Positions 45,123 through 56,541 of a DNA stretch of 64,000 nucleotides are shown in pieces. The notes below the pieces were generated by a model. It was not told the origin of the DNA. It saw nothing but the letters and a program-made list of their open reading frames with translations, and ran no database searches. The stretch comes from Larix kaempferi (taxonomy: Eukaryota > Streptophyta > Pinopsida > Pinales > Pinaceae): assembly GCA_027924585.1 (NCBI GenBank), contig BSBM01000372.1, forward strand, positions 35,115,001 to 35,179,000, in the 5' to 3' direction. Position 1 is the stretch's first letter, and each line of letters begins with the position of its first letter. The position numbers and the translations under genes were made by a program.

Positions 45123-46734
45123 ATCGAGGACACTTCGAGGAAGAAGTGATGGACACATTTGCTGAAGCCATTCCAAGCATGTTGGAAGGAGGATCCTTCA
45201 CATGGCTGTGGATGTAAGCGCTGGATGATGAGCATCAGGATGATGTTCTGGTTTCTGCTTGGATATGATCAGTTAGATCATTTTTATGTATGCATGTATG
45301 CATCATGATGGATGCTGGATATGATCAGTTGGATCATTTTTATGTATGTATGTACGCATCATGTTGGATGCTGGATATGATCAGTTGGATCATTTTTATG
45401 TATGTATGTACGCATCATGTTGATGCTGGATATGATCAGTTGGATCATGTGTATGTATTTTGTATATGCATCATGTTGGATGCTTGGACCATGTATCTGT
45501 ATATGTATCAGGTGGATACATTGTATGATCAGGTGGATCATGTATGGTGATATGTATCATGTATTTGTATATGTATCAGGTGGATACATTGTATGATCAG
45601 GTGGATCATGTATGGTGATATGTATCATGTATTTGTATTTGTATCAGGTGGATACATTGATGATCAGGAGGATCATGTATGATGATATGTATCAGGTAGA
45701 TGCTTGGTATGCATCAAGTAGATGCATTGATGATCAGGTGGATCAGGTATGATGACATGCAACAGGATGTTGCAGTGATGATCAGGATGATCATAGATGA
45801 CGAGCTTCGGGATGTTGCTCCAGATGACATGCAGCAGGATGTTGCAGTGATGATCAGGATGATCATAGATGACGAGCTTCAGGATGTTGCTCCAGATGAC
45901 ATGCAGCAGGACGTTGCAGTGATGATAATTAGGATGATCATGGATGTATCAGGATGATGTATGGTGAGTATCAGGATGATACTCTATAGCCGTGGATCAG
46001 GTTGTGTAGATGAGCATGTAATCCGGTGCCCTGGGATATTTGCAGATGGTCTTTCAAGGTTTTTCCTATGGCATGTAATATCGGTGCCCTGGGACATCTG
46101 GCAAATGCTCTTTTGAGGTTTTTCTCTGGGAGGACATGTAATTCGGTGCCCTAGGAGATCTGCAGATAGTCTTTCGAGGTTTTGCCTATGGCATGTAATA
46201 GCGCCCTGGGATATCTGGCAGATGCTCTTGCGAGGTTTTGTCCTATGGCATGTAATAGCACCCTGGGAGATCCGATAGGTTGGGCTGTGTGCCCGTAATC
46301 AGTCCTAGGATGCTCTTGCGAGGTTTTGCCATGACCACATATAATAGCACCCTGGGAGATCCTACAGGTCAGAGTTGTGTACCTGTAGCATCCTGGGATG
46401 CTCTTTCGAGGTTTTGTGGTGGGGTCACATGTAATAGCGCCCTGGGAGATCCTATAGGTAGAGCTGTGTGCTCGTAACATCCTGGGATGCTCTTTCGAGG
46501 TTTTGTGACACACGTAATAAGTCCTGAGGATTCCACAGTATGGCCAGTGATGACGAAGACCTGCAGGTGGTGGGCCTACATCCAGTATGAAAAAGGACTG
46601 GCTCTGTAGAACTTCCTATGACGAGTAGAGACAGAGATTGGTTGAGATAGTAGCAGCAGTGACGATGATGATGACGATGATCCAGAGAAGAAGACTTGTC
46701 TAGCAGATCTGTGTCGAGAAATACCTTCCTAGTT
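45123..46734 (+). repeat. Repeat-rich non-coding tail of copia A
   Basis: Between the pol stop and the polypurine tract. 45250-45660: repeats of GATATGATCAGTTGGATCAT and TATGTATCAGGTGGATACAT, about 50-60 bp apart, built from complementary half-sites. 45750-45960: three copies of a unit of about 69 bp with AGATGACATGCAGCAGGATG. 46010-46520: repeats of CATGTAAT, then CCCTGGGA, then CTCTTNCGAGGTTTTG, 55-80 bp apart. Apparent frames on both strands follow the repeats and are not genes. Confidence 0.85.
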
Positions 46735-46743
46735 AAAAGGGAG
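46735..46743 (+). other. Polypurine tract of copia A
   Basis: AAAAGGGAG directly before the 3' LTR. Confidence 0.85.
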
Positions 46744-47343
46744 TGTTGATGTATATGTAACTTCGGAATGTATTTCATCTGTGTATTATATATATATTTA
46801 TTGTACCCTTATAAGAGATGTGTTATTCCTCTATAAGGAAGTGTCGTCATGTGGATTGACAAGTGTCGCAAGTGTGTGTACTTGTCGATGGGTTATTAGA
46901 CCACCATATGGAGTCGGCCCTAATTAATATATAATATAATGTGGATGTATCTAAGTAGACAAGTCGGCCCCCGTAGGTCACTGGGAAAAAAGGTGAGTAT
47001 AAATAGAGATAGGAGATCTCTATTTTACTCACTCAGAAAAAGTAACTCACTCTCTCTCTGGAAAGTGGCGCACTAGTGAGGAGGAGGAGGATCATCTGCT
47101 AGGAGACTATCTCAGTGTTATTTGGTTGTATTTTGGTTGAGCCATTGCTCTCTCTATCTCTGAGAAAGTTGTGGGGTTTTTCACCTTAGGGTTTTCCCCA
47201 CGGAAACTCTGTGTCTCTTGTCTCTATGCTTTTGATTCTTGTGATGCTTGTGATATTATGATTGTCATGCATTGATATACTGTAGATGTTATTCTCTCAG
47301 CAAAGATCCTAGAGTATAATGAATTAATGCTCAAAATTTAACA
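46744..47343 (+). repeat. 3' LTR of copia A
   Basis: 600 bp. It differs from the 5' LTR by an 11-bp insertion near 47127, a shorter TA run and a few substitutions. Confidence 0.95.
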
Positions 47344-47690
47344 TTAAGAGACCTATTTTGTTGATATTTTGGTAATATTTATGGCCTTGATGTCTTAAGA
47401 GACTTGTTTTGTTGAAAAGTCCAAAACGATCATAAAGCAACATTGTATGCAAAGTGGTGAAGAACATAACATTCATAATGAAATGACATTCATATGGTCT
47501 TAATATATTAAGAGACCTATTTTGTTGATATTTTGGTGATATTTATGGCCTTAATGTGTTAAGAGACCTGTTTTGTTGAAAAGTCCAAAATGATCATAAA
47601 GCAACATTGTATGCAAAGTGGTGAAGAACATAACATTCATAATGAAATAGCATTCATATGGTCTTAATGTATTAAGAGACCTATTATTGT
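47344..47690 (+). repeat. 164-bp tandem array, right part
   Basis: The marker recurs at 47419 and 47583 (164 bp). With copia A and one TTAAG removed, 94 bases left plus 70 bases right restore exactly one 164-bp unit across the insertion. The array fades out near 47690. Confidence 0.93.
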
Positions 47691-49017
47691 TGGATATAGC
47701 TCTGAATTCATTCTATTATTAGGTTGTTAGAAGGATAAAAAATGCATAGGTTGGAGGATATTGGGGCTTCCATGACTACTAGGTGCTTTTAGAATCCAAA
47801 ATCAAAGAGAAAATTCCAGAATCATGCACAGATTGCCCAGAATTAACCCAGATTTATAAACGATGAGGTTTACTGCTTCTTTGAGGTCTGAATCGTGCAC
47901 AGATTGCCCAAAATTAACCCAGAAATGTCTCTCAATGCTAATAGGAGGTTAGGAACAGGTCTGAGAATTGATTTTAAAACCCAGAATGTGCCCATATTTG
48001 AGAAAATGCTGCCTACTGTCCCTTTTATGCCCTTAAATCAACAGTCCTAAAAAGTCTTCGGAATTCCCTAGAGCATGCTCATCATCATTCCCAAGCATCC
48101 AACTAGCTGCTCTCCATGACAAAGCAAGTAAACAAGAAAAACTCCATGGGTACATCAAGGTTCCATGATCATGTCACCCCCACTGAATTTGTGATGCAAA
48201 TCATAAGTGGATACCCATGAAAAATGGGGGGGTAACAGTTCTACATCTTGGTGAGGGTGGCCTCTATGAGAGTTGTAGAAAAAGACAAACTTTTTAATGT
48301 GGAAACAAGAGATCTACTGAAATATGTTGGGAATCATCTGTAGATTCATCTATGGAAAATAGTGGGACAAATTCTATGGACTTGTGCATATAAACTCCAT
48401 CAAAGAAGGTGGGGAAGCACTTAGCTCCAAGAAAAAAAGTGGTCATAGGTGCAAAAATGTCACTATGAAATTGTTGAGAATCATGCCTCACATCACAATA
48501 AAGTATAAACCAAAGCATTGATTGTAGAACCACTAACTCCTGGACATAAAGAAGATCTCAATAAAAAATGAGGACTTCATAAACATGAATACCATAGGAA
48601 TGAGGACTGAATAAACATGATTATCATACTTCATAAGCATTGACTGTAGAACCACTAACTATTGGACATAAAAAGTAAGACAACTAAAAAGGATTTTTCA
48701 TTATATGTGGATAAATACAAAACTCCATCATACAAAAATTCATTTTTCATTATATGTCGATAAATACATACATACATTGATTTATACATGTCTAGCATGT
48801 TTCTGAGATGGCTGCAATCCCTCCTCTTGAGCACAAGACAAATCTGAATGGTCTCTCTTTCCTTTCATAGAAGACTGTAATTGTTTTGAAGTTGTACAAG
48901 GCACGTTTTGCAATTTTTTTCAAGTTCTTTAACTCTTTGTGTAACTTTTTTTAAATTTCCAAGCAAAACATTTTTTTCCTCCATCAGTTTGTTCAACATT
49001 TCCACATTTTTCTTATA
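47691..49017. other. No gene recognised; short duplications
   Basis: Two copies of CATGCACAGATTGCCCAGAAT or a close variant (near 47823 and 47890), a pair with ATTG(A/T)...TGTAGAACCACTAACT (48515 and 48640), and a pair with TTTTCATTATATGT (48698 and 48751). A GGGGGGGTAACAG stretch near 48225 looks like a polypurine tract but has no matching LTR pair. Probably old repeat debris. Confidence 0.5.
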
Positions 49018-49130
49018 TGTTAGGAACCCGTGTCTTTACTTTATTAGTGTATTTTTGTTCGACGCATATGCTTTGTAAGTTGTCTCGTAGTATTTGTTGA
49101 TCCATAGTTTGTGTTATTGTTGTTTGACGT

Positions 49131-49502
49131 TGTTAGGAACCCATGTCTTTACTTTATTAGTATATTGTTGTTGGACGCATATGCTTTGTAAGTCGTCCCG
49201 TAGTATTTGTTGATCAATAGTTTGTGTTATTGTTGTTGGCGCATATGCTTTGTAAGTCGCTCGCAGTATTGTTGATCCATAGTTTGTAGTGGCCCATGGT
49301 TTTGACCCATAGTATTGGCGCCTAGACTTAGTGTATAAGTGTGTGTTGAGACCTATGAAGGCACCGTGAATTTATTGTATTGAGCTTGCTCATAGGAGGT
49401 TTCCCCCTCGAAGTGGCATGTGATCAATATAAAAGTGATTCTGAGTTCTGTCATTTCTGCTATTTCGCATATTCTTATTAATTAATTGTTGCAGGTGCAT
49501 CA
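49131..49502 (+). repeat. 5' LTR of the inner Reina-like element
   Basis: TGTTAGGAACCCATG...GTGCATCA. Contains a GTATAAG TATA-like box near 49332. Within the LTR a GCATATGCTTTGTAAGTCG stretch occurs twice, about 70 bp apart. Confidence 0.93.
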
Positions 49503-49506
49503 CATC

Positions 49507-49518
49507 TGGTATCAGAGC
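49507..49518 (+). other. Primer binding site of the inner element
   Basis: TGGTATCAGAGC four bases after the LTR. The leader 49519-50514 is non-coding, with several GTTTCAGATCC / GTTCCAGATCC repeats at 49950-50090 and a poly-A run at 50490-50505. Confidence 0.9.
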
Positions 49519-50514
49519 ACTTTCTTGGGCTTGCTGGGTGAAATTTCTACCAATTTTTTTTTTTCGCATCTCTTGCACATTCGGATTTGGGAATAATCCC
49601 TATCCACTTAACTATGGGAAGTACTTGGGCATAAGCCCTAAAACGCATTGTGAGGAGTACCACAGGAACCCTGAAGTAGCTGACCCATTGAGAGGACTTG
49701 CCGGAGAAAAGGGCAACAACCCCTACCTGATTGACTAGCTCCCACCCGTGAGGTAAACCAAGAGTTGTCGTTTGTGGCAAAGTGGTTATCAGTTTTACCT
49801 GAGTCGTGGAGTGAGGGGTACTGCCCCAATACGCAAGCCGTCAGACAGCATTGGTGGCCGAGTGAAACCCCTGAACTGTTAGGAAGACGCACATACCTGG
49901 GGTCCATATCTATTTTCAGCTAAACTGTTGTCGATCACTACTGCGCTGTTTCAGATCCAGTCGTTCAGATCCATTCTGCAAGCCGTTCCAGATCCAGCCG
50001 TTTTCAATCCATTCGGCGCCGTTTTAGATCCCTCTATTTCCACTCACTTCTAGGCCGTTGTAGATTTATCTGTTCCAGATCCCTTCCATATCTCCTTTGT
50101 TTTCACTTTGTTTCCCTTGAAATTTTTAGGGAACCCCTGTCATCCCATTCTGCATATTTCATTCCTGAGGACCCTATCCCCAATTCCCCTTCCCAAAGCC
50201 CGAAATCCCACATTTGTCTATTTTTAGGGTTTGCCATAACTTCCTCAGATTTCACCCAATCACCTTCAAATTTTACCACAGAGTTCTTTTCTGAATTCTG
50301 CTTCTTTGTTCCCCTCTGCCAAATTTTCTCATTCTTTCACCCCACTTCTGAAATCCTCATTTTTGCTTCCATGTCTATTCGACAATGTCCAAAACCTAGT
50401 CAAACCCCAATTACCCTTCAAATTTTTTCCCAAGTCCAGATTTTCCTTTACTGAAGCAATTTCTGTTTTTGTTTTCCTACCCAGTCAACCAAAAAAAAAA
50501 AAAAACTCCTGGTT

Positions 50515-51350
50515 ATGGTTGTCACCCGTGCAGGAGCAAAAACCATGGAAGACACACTTGCAACCATACAAGCCAAACTCCAGGATCTGGATGAAAAATT
50601 TCTCGGCCTCCATCTTGAACATTCAGCTATGAACAACAAATGGCAGTCCGAGTCTTCATCAGACAATGGGTTCTCTTCTTCCAGCAATTTTTGTGGTCCA
50701 AAGCTTGATTTTCCTCGCTTCAATGGTACCGATCCAACTGGATGGATCTATCGTGCAGAACAGTATTTCAGTCTGCATAATACTTTTGATGTCAACAAAG
50801 TTCCACTGGCATCCTTTCATTTGGAACAGGAAACTCTTCAATGGTACCGTTGGTACATCAAGGCTCATGAAGAGCCAAAATGGCCAGACTTTTTCCAGCT
50901 CCTTTTGCAACAATTTGGTCCTAGTGCTTTTGATGACTTCACAGGAGCCCTCACTAAACTTCGCCAAATTGGAACTGTGAGAGAGTATCAAAACGAATTT
51001 GATAAACTAGCGAACCACACCGAAGGATTGTCTGATGACTTTTACCGGAGGTTTTTTATCAGTTGTCTGAAGGATGCCATCCGCTCTGAGGTCAAAATGT
51101 TCTGTCCCAACACAATGATGAAAGCCCTAGGGTTGTATAAGTTGGCAGAAGACAAGATTGCAGCCCAACAACGCTCCAAGCCCACTTTTATTCCCTTCCA
51201 AAATATCGGTTCTCGACGACCACCTACACCACAGGCTCCTCGACCAACTCCTATCAAGCATTTGTCTGAAACAGAGATGCAAGCACGCAGAGAAAGGGGC
51301 TTTGCTATAATTGTGATGAGAAATTCACTCGGGGACATAGATGTGTTCAG
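50515..51350 (+). pseudogene. gag: Reina-like gag
   Basis: Begins MVVTRAGAKTMEDTLATIQA, with a second in-frame Met at residue 11 as the alternative start. The capsid region (about residues 60-240) has FPRFNGTDPTGWIYRAEQYF and LEQETLQWYRWY, typical of this chromovirus group. A one-base frame change near 51297 removes the zinc knuckle from this frame; the C-rich CYNC...GHRC stretch is in the next frame (51303-51344), followed at 51351 by an in-frame TAA. The 329-codon frame therefore ends in a meaningless tail (to 51504). Confidence 0.87.
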
Positions 51351-51353
51351 TAA

Positions 51354-52736
51354 AAGATCTATCTCTTGGATGTGGATTCTCCGCAGGCCTCTGAAATTGG
51401 TGACGAAGATCCAGAAACACTCGATGCTACGGTCGACATTCAGGAACCGCCTATTGACCCTCCGTCTCAGGATGACTAGCCAGAGATATCTCTCCATGCT
51501 TTAGCTGGAATCACCACCCCCCAAAAAATGCGGGTCAGGGTTTACTTCAAGAAGCTTCCTCTTACAATACTCATTGATTCTGGTAGCACTCATAATTTCA
51601 TTGACCCTCGGATCACCAAACAGGCTGATTGTTTTATCCATCCTTGCTCCAACTTTGAAGTCATGGTTGCCAATGGGGGCACCTTACCTTGCAAAGGGAA
51701 GTGTCGAAATGTGCATATATCTATGGGAGATTATACCTTGCGCTCTGACATGTTTTCCTTGACCTTAGGCGGATGTGATGTGGTTTTGGGCACTCAATGG
51801 CTATGCACACTTGGCCCTACCTTATGGGATTTTGCTGAACTTTGGATGCAGTTTTCCCTCAATGGAAAAAAACACACATTGACAGGATTACAACCAAGTT
51901 CTCTTAGCATCATTAGTTCACATCACATGGAAAAACTCCTCAAGAAGAATTCACATGGTGTCATCACTCAGCTCCATTCCATTCAGATGCAACCATCAGC
52001 GGTCTCCACTACTCCTTTGGATCTACAACAAATTCTGGATCGATATACAGGTGTCTTTGCTGAACCAGTGGGATTGCCACCTTCCAAGCCAGAAGACCAT
52101 CGTATTCAGCTCCTTCTTGGTAGTGTTCCCCCCAACATCAGGCCCTATCGCTACCCATTTCACCAGAAAATGGAGATTGAAATTCTCATTCGGGACTTAT
52201 TGAAGCAAGGTATTATTCGCCCAAGTACTAGTTCCTTTTCTTCTCCAGTTATTATTGTCCGCAAAAAATATGGGTCATGGCACCTGTACATTGACTTTCG
52301 AGCACTTAATCACCTCACCATCAAGGATAAGTTTCCAATTCCTGTTGTTGATGAGCTTCATGGGGCTCACTTTTTCTCCAAGTTGGATCTTCGTTCTGGG
52401 TATCATCAAATTCGGGTTCATGAGGATGATATCCCTAAAATGGCTTTCCGCACACATGATGTCCATTATGAGTTTTTGGTCATGCCCTTTGGCCTCACTA
52501 ATGCTCCTTCCACATTCCAGGCCTTAATGAATAAAATATTTCGGCCATACTTGAGGAAATTCATTCTGGTATTCTTTGATGATATCCTCACCTACAGTAA
52601 AACATGGGATGAACATCTCCAACATCTGAATCTTGTCATGCAACTTTTCTCTGACCATCATCTCCATGCCAAGCAGTCTGAATGTGTTTTTGGACAGAAG
52701 GAAGTTGAGTATCTCGGGCACATTATCTCAGCATAA
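51354..52736 (+). pseudogene. pol: Reina-like protease and N-terminal RT
   Basis: Same frame as the knuckle. Protease motif LIDSGSTHNFID near 51570-51605 (normal DSG, unlike the other two chromoviruses here), then a GGCDVVLGTQWL closing segment. RT follows with HLYIDFRALNHLTIKDKFPI (near 52283), [24 protein letters not shown] and the catalytic FFDD (near 52573). A TAA at 52734-52736 stops it after YLGHIISA. About 460 codons. Confidence 0.9.
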
Positions 52737-54059
52737 GGGGTTCGCGTGGATTCTGCCAAAATCGATGCCATGAACAATTGGCCGCATCCTCAGACACTCA
52801 AGAGCCTTCGTGGTTTTTTGGGGTTGACTAGCTACTATCGCAAGTTTGTCAAGGATTATGGGAAGATTGCAGCTCATTAGACTACTCTATTGAAAAAGGA
52901 TGCTTTTACATGGACACATGTTGCTCAGTGTGCATTTGACAAACTAAAACAAGCTATGTGTACTACACCTGTTCTAGCTATGCCCAATTTTTCTAATCCC
53001 TTCACTATTGAGAGTGATGCTTGCGGCAATGGACTTGGTGTTGTTCTCCTTCAAGATGAACACCCCATTGCGTTCACCAGCAAAGCCCTTTCAGGTAAGA
53101 ATTTAGCTGCCTCTACCTATGAAAAGGAAATGATGGCTCTTTTGCATGCAGTACAGAATTGGCGCCCATATCATTTCTGCATCAAGACTGATCACCATAG
53201 TCTGAAATATTTCTTGGAACAACGTGTCTCCTCCCCGGCACAACAGAAATGGGTTAGCAAACTCATGGGTAAAGACAATATTGTGGCAAATGCTCTTTCT
53301 CGCACATTTGATGCCCAAGGTTCTCTTTCAGCTATTTCTATGCCTGTTCCAAATTGGTTGCAATCTGTTCAACAGGGTTATGTCAATGACTCTTCCTTAT
53401 CTCAAATCATCCAACGCTTGACCAAAAACACTTCTGCTATACCACATTACTCTTGGGATGGTGCTTCTCTGAGATATAAGGGTCGTATGGTGCTTCCCCA
53501 GAGCACAGATCTTCAACAAGTTGTCTTCTATGAACTCCATGCTTCTCCATCGGCAGGGCACTCTGGGTTCCTCAAAACGTATGAATGGGCACGGCGTAAC
53601 TTCTTTTGGCAGGGCATGAAAAGGAAAATTCAACAGATGGTGGCCGAATGTGATACCTGCCAGCACAATAAGGGTGAAACAACACTCCTTCCAGGATTGC
53701 TCGAACCCTTGCCCATACCTACACAGATTTGGATAGATATTTCTATGGATTTCATTGAAGGGCTCCCTAAATCTGGCGAGAAGATAGTGATTCTCGTTGT
53801 GGTTGATCGCCTCTCCAAATATAGTCATTTTTGTTCTCTCATCCATCCCTATACAGCCTCCTCAGTCGCTCAAATTTTCCTGGACCAGATATTTTGTCTT
53901 CATGGCATCCCTTCTTCCATTATCTCAGATCATGATGCGTCTTTCACCAGTCATTTTTGGACAAAACTATTTCGCCACACTGGCACCAAACTGAAGATGA
54001 GTTCAGGGTATCACCCCCAAACAGATGGTCAGACTGAAATTATCAATAAATGCTTGTAA
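52737..54059 (+). pseudogene. pol: Reina-like RT end, RNase H and integrase N-terminus/core
   Basis: Same frame, with TAG at 52878-52880 and TAA at 54057-54059. RT thumb ([19 protein letters not shown]), RNase H (ESDACGNGLGVVLLQ, near 53007), an HHCC finger (AGHSGFLK near 53554, CDTCQHNKG near 53650), and the DDE core (SMDFIEGLP near 53740, ISDHDASFTSHFW near 53920, HPQTDGQTE near 54012). RNase H is shorter than usual between KYFLEQ and VSKLMGKDN, which suggests a small internal deletion near 53245. Confidence 0.88.
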
Positions 54060-54776
54060 ACGTATCTTCGTTGCTTCACCTCTGAACAACAACATCAGTG
54101 AGCAAAGTGGCTCCCTCTCGCTGAATGGTGGTACAATACCTCTTACCACACTGCCTCTAAAATGACCCCATATGAAGCAATCTATGGTCAGGAACCTCCA
54201 GTTCTTCTTCCATACACCCCCACTAGTTCACCAGTTCAGGAAGTTGACACGGTCCTTCGAAACCGCGATCAGATTCTTCACATTTTGTGGGACAATCTTC
54301 ACATGGCAAGAAATCGCATGAAGTAATAAGTTGATCAGCACCGTTCTGAGCACACTTTTCAAGTCGGCGATATGGTTTTTCTTCGTCTCCAGTCATACAA
54401 GCAATCCTCCCTGAAACTCAAAGGGTGTCATAAGCTCACTCCAAATTTCTATGGGCCATATTGGATTCTTCAGAATATTGGGTCTGTTGCTTATAAATTG
54501 GAACTTCCTCCTTCTTCCCGCATTCATCCAGTCTTTCATGTCTCTTGTCTGAAGAAATTTCTTGGCACCAACATCAGTGGACAAACGATTTTACCCGAAC
54601 TGGATAATGAAGGATCCATCCTTTTGGAGCCGGAGGCCATCCTCAATCGGTGCACTCGTCAGCTTCGCTCTCGCTCTATCACAGATGTCTTAATTCAGTG
54701 GCACGACATGCAACCAGAGGATGCTACATGGGAACCACTCCATATTCAACAACAATTTTCACATCTAAAGCTTTGA
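54060..54776 (+). pseudogene. pol: Reina-like integrase end and chromodomain
   Basis: Same frame, with TGA at 54099-54101 and two adjacent TAA at 54324-54329. The last clean stretch, 54372-54776, holds the GPF/Y-like segment (NFYGPYWILQNIGSVAYKLE), HPVFHVSCLKKFLG, and a chromodomain with VLIQWHDMQPEDATWEP. Ends at the natural stop. Confidence 0.9.
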
Positions 54777-54791
54777 GGACAAAGCTTTTTT

Positions 54792-54805
54792 TAAGGGGGA
54801 GGGGA
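54792..54805 (+). other. Polypurine tract of the inner element
   Basis: TAAGGGGGAGGGGA directly before the 3' LTR. Confidence 0.85.
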
Positions 54806-55177
54806 TGTTAGGAACCCATGTCTTTACTTTGTTAGTATATTGTTGTTGGATGCGTATGCTTTTTAAGTCGTCCCGTAGTATTTGTTGATCAATAGTTTGT
54901 GTTATTGTTGTTGGCTCATATGCTTTGTAAATCGCCCGTAGTATTGTTGATCCATAGTTTGTAGTGGCCCATGGTTTTGACCCATAGTATTGGCGCCTAG
55001 ACTTAGTATATAAGTGTGTGTTGATACCTATGAAGGCACCGTGAAGTTATTGTATTGAGCTTTCTCATAGGAGGTTGCCCCCTCAAAGTGGCATGTGATC
55101 AATATAAAAGTGATTCTGAGTTCTGTCATTTCTGCTATTTCGCATATTCTTATTAATTAATTGTTGCAGGTGCATCA
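54806..55177 (+). repeat. 3' LTR of the inner Reina-like element
   Basis: Ends GTGCATCA at 55177, followed by the resumed outer LTR. Confidence 0.93.
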
Positions 55178-55444
55178 TAGACGCATATGCTTTGTAAGTC
55201 GCCTGTAGTATTGTTGATCCATAGTTTGTATTGGCCCTTGGTTTTGACCCATAGTATTGGTGCCTAGACTTAGTATATAAGTGTGTGTTGAGGCATTTGA
55301 AGGCACTGTGAAGTTATTTGTATTGAGCTTGCTCAAAGGAGGTTTCCCCCTCGAAGTGGCCTACGATCAATATAAAAATGATTATGAGTTTTGTTATTTC
55401 TGTTGTCCCGTGTATTATCATTAATTATTGTTGCAGCTTCATCA
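55178..55444 (+). repeat. Right part of the outer element's 5' LTR
   Basis: Matches the last 265 bp or so of the inner LTRs with more changes, ends CTTCATCA, and is followed by a PBS at 55449-55460. With 49018-49130 it makes one LTR. Confidence 0.87.
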
Positions 55445-56541
55445 CATCTGGTATCAGAGCACTTTCTTGGGCTCATTGGGTGGAATTTCTGCCAAATTTT
55501 TTTTTGCATTTGTTGCAAGTTCGGATCTGGGAATAATCCTTATCCGCTTAACTGTGGGAAGTACTTGGGAATAAGCCTTAAAACTCATTGTGAGTAGTAC
55601 CACAAGAACCCCAAAGTAGCTGGCCCATTGAGAGGACCTGCCAGCGAAAAGGGAAACGACTCCTACCCGATTGACTAGTTCCCACCCATGAGGTAAACCA
55701 AGAGCTGTCGTTTGTGGCAAAGTGATTATCAACTTTACCTGAGCCGTGGAGTGAGGGGTACTGCCCCAATACACAAGCCATCACACAGCATTGGTGGCCG
55801 AGTGAAACGCCTGAACTGTTAGGAATATGAACATACCTAGGGTCCGTATCTATTTTCTACTGAACTGTTGCTGATCACTTCTGCGCTGTTTCAGATCCAT
55901 TGTGAAAGCCAATCCAGATCCAGCTATTTCAAATCTATTTCAAATCCACCCATTTTCAATCCAGTCGGCGCCGCTTCAGATCCCTCTACTTCCGATCACT
56001 TTCATGCCATTGTAGATCTATCTGTTTCAGATCCCTTCCACAACCGTTGCAGATCCATTTATGAACAAAAAATATATATATATATGTTTTTTGGCCATAT
56101 CTCCCCTGTTTTCACTCCATTTCCCTTTAAACTTCCTTGACACCCCAGTAATCCCATTCTGCATATTTCATTCCTGAGGACCCTATCCCAAATTCCACTT
56201 CCCAAAGCCCGAAATCTCACATTTGTCTATTTTTAGGGTTTTCCATAACGTTTTCGGATTTCACCCAATCGCTTTCAAATTTTACCACCGAGTTCCTTTC
56301 ATAATTCTACTTCTTTGTCCCTCTCTACCAAATTTCCTCATTCTTTCACCCCGCTTCTGAAATCTCCATTTTTTGCTTCCCTGTTTATTAGAAAGTGTTC
56401 AAAACCTACTCAAACCCTAATTACCCCTCCGAGTTTTTCCCAAATCCAAATTTTCCTTTACTAAAGTAGCTTTTGCTTGTGTTTTTCTATCCATTCCCCC
56501 CTCCCCCCCCCCCCGGCAAAAAAAAAAAAAACTCCTGGTTA

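Larger units (their letters stand above)
39950..47343 (+). mobile_element. Copia element A, nearly intact
   Basis: 7394 bp with similar LTRs (39950-40540 and 46744-47343), PBS, gag, a 1142-codon pol, a 1.6-kb repeat-rich tail, polypurine tract, and a perfect 5-bp target duplication TTAAG (39945-39949 and 47344-47348). Integrase precedes RT, so it is Ty1/copia. I cannot assign the clade. The LTRs differ mainly by an 11-bp indel, a 2-bp TA-repeat indel and a few substitutions, so the insertion is fairly young. The only coding damage seen is two close in-frame TAA codons in gag. It is a plausible enzyme source for copia B. Confidence 0.95.
49131..55177 (+). mobile_element. Inner Reina-like chromovirus, complete but decayed
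   Basis: 6047 bp. LTRs 49131-49502 and 54806-55177 (372 bp each) differ at about 14 positions by hand count (near 4%). PBS, gag, protease, RT, RNase H, integrase and chromodomain are all recognisable, with one frameshift and seven in-frame stops. The small LTR, the CYNC-type knuckle and the chromodomain text suggest the Reina clade. It lies in the LTR of another copy of its own family. The flanks are GACGT on the left and TAGAC on the right: both contain GAC, but they are not a perfect duplication. Confidence 0.9.

Noticed and set aside
45123-46734. Asp/Met/Gln-rich or His/Ile-rich frames in the copia tails (also at 36108-37005)
   Set aside because: They are produced by GATCAGGATGAT-type repeats; overlapping frames on opposite strands are equally long.
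48220-48240. GGGGGGGTAACAG as a polypurine tract and LTR start
   Set aside because: No LTR partner or PBS found nearby in either direction.
49126-55182. Perfect target-site duplication for the inner Reina-like element
   Set aside because: GACGT on the left and TAGAC on the right share only GAC when placed next to the LTR ends used here.
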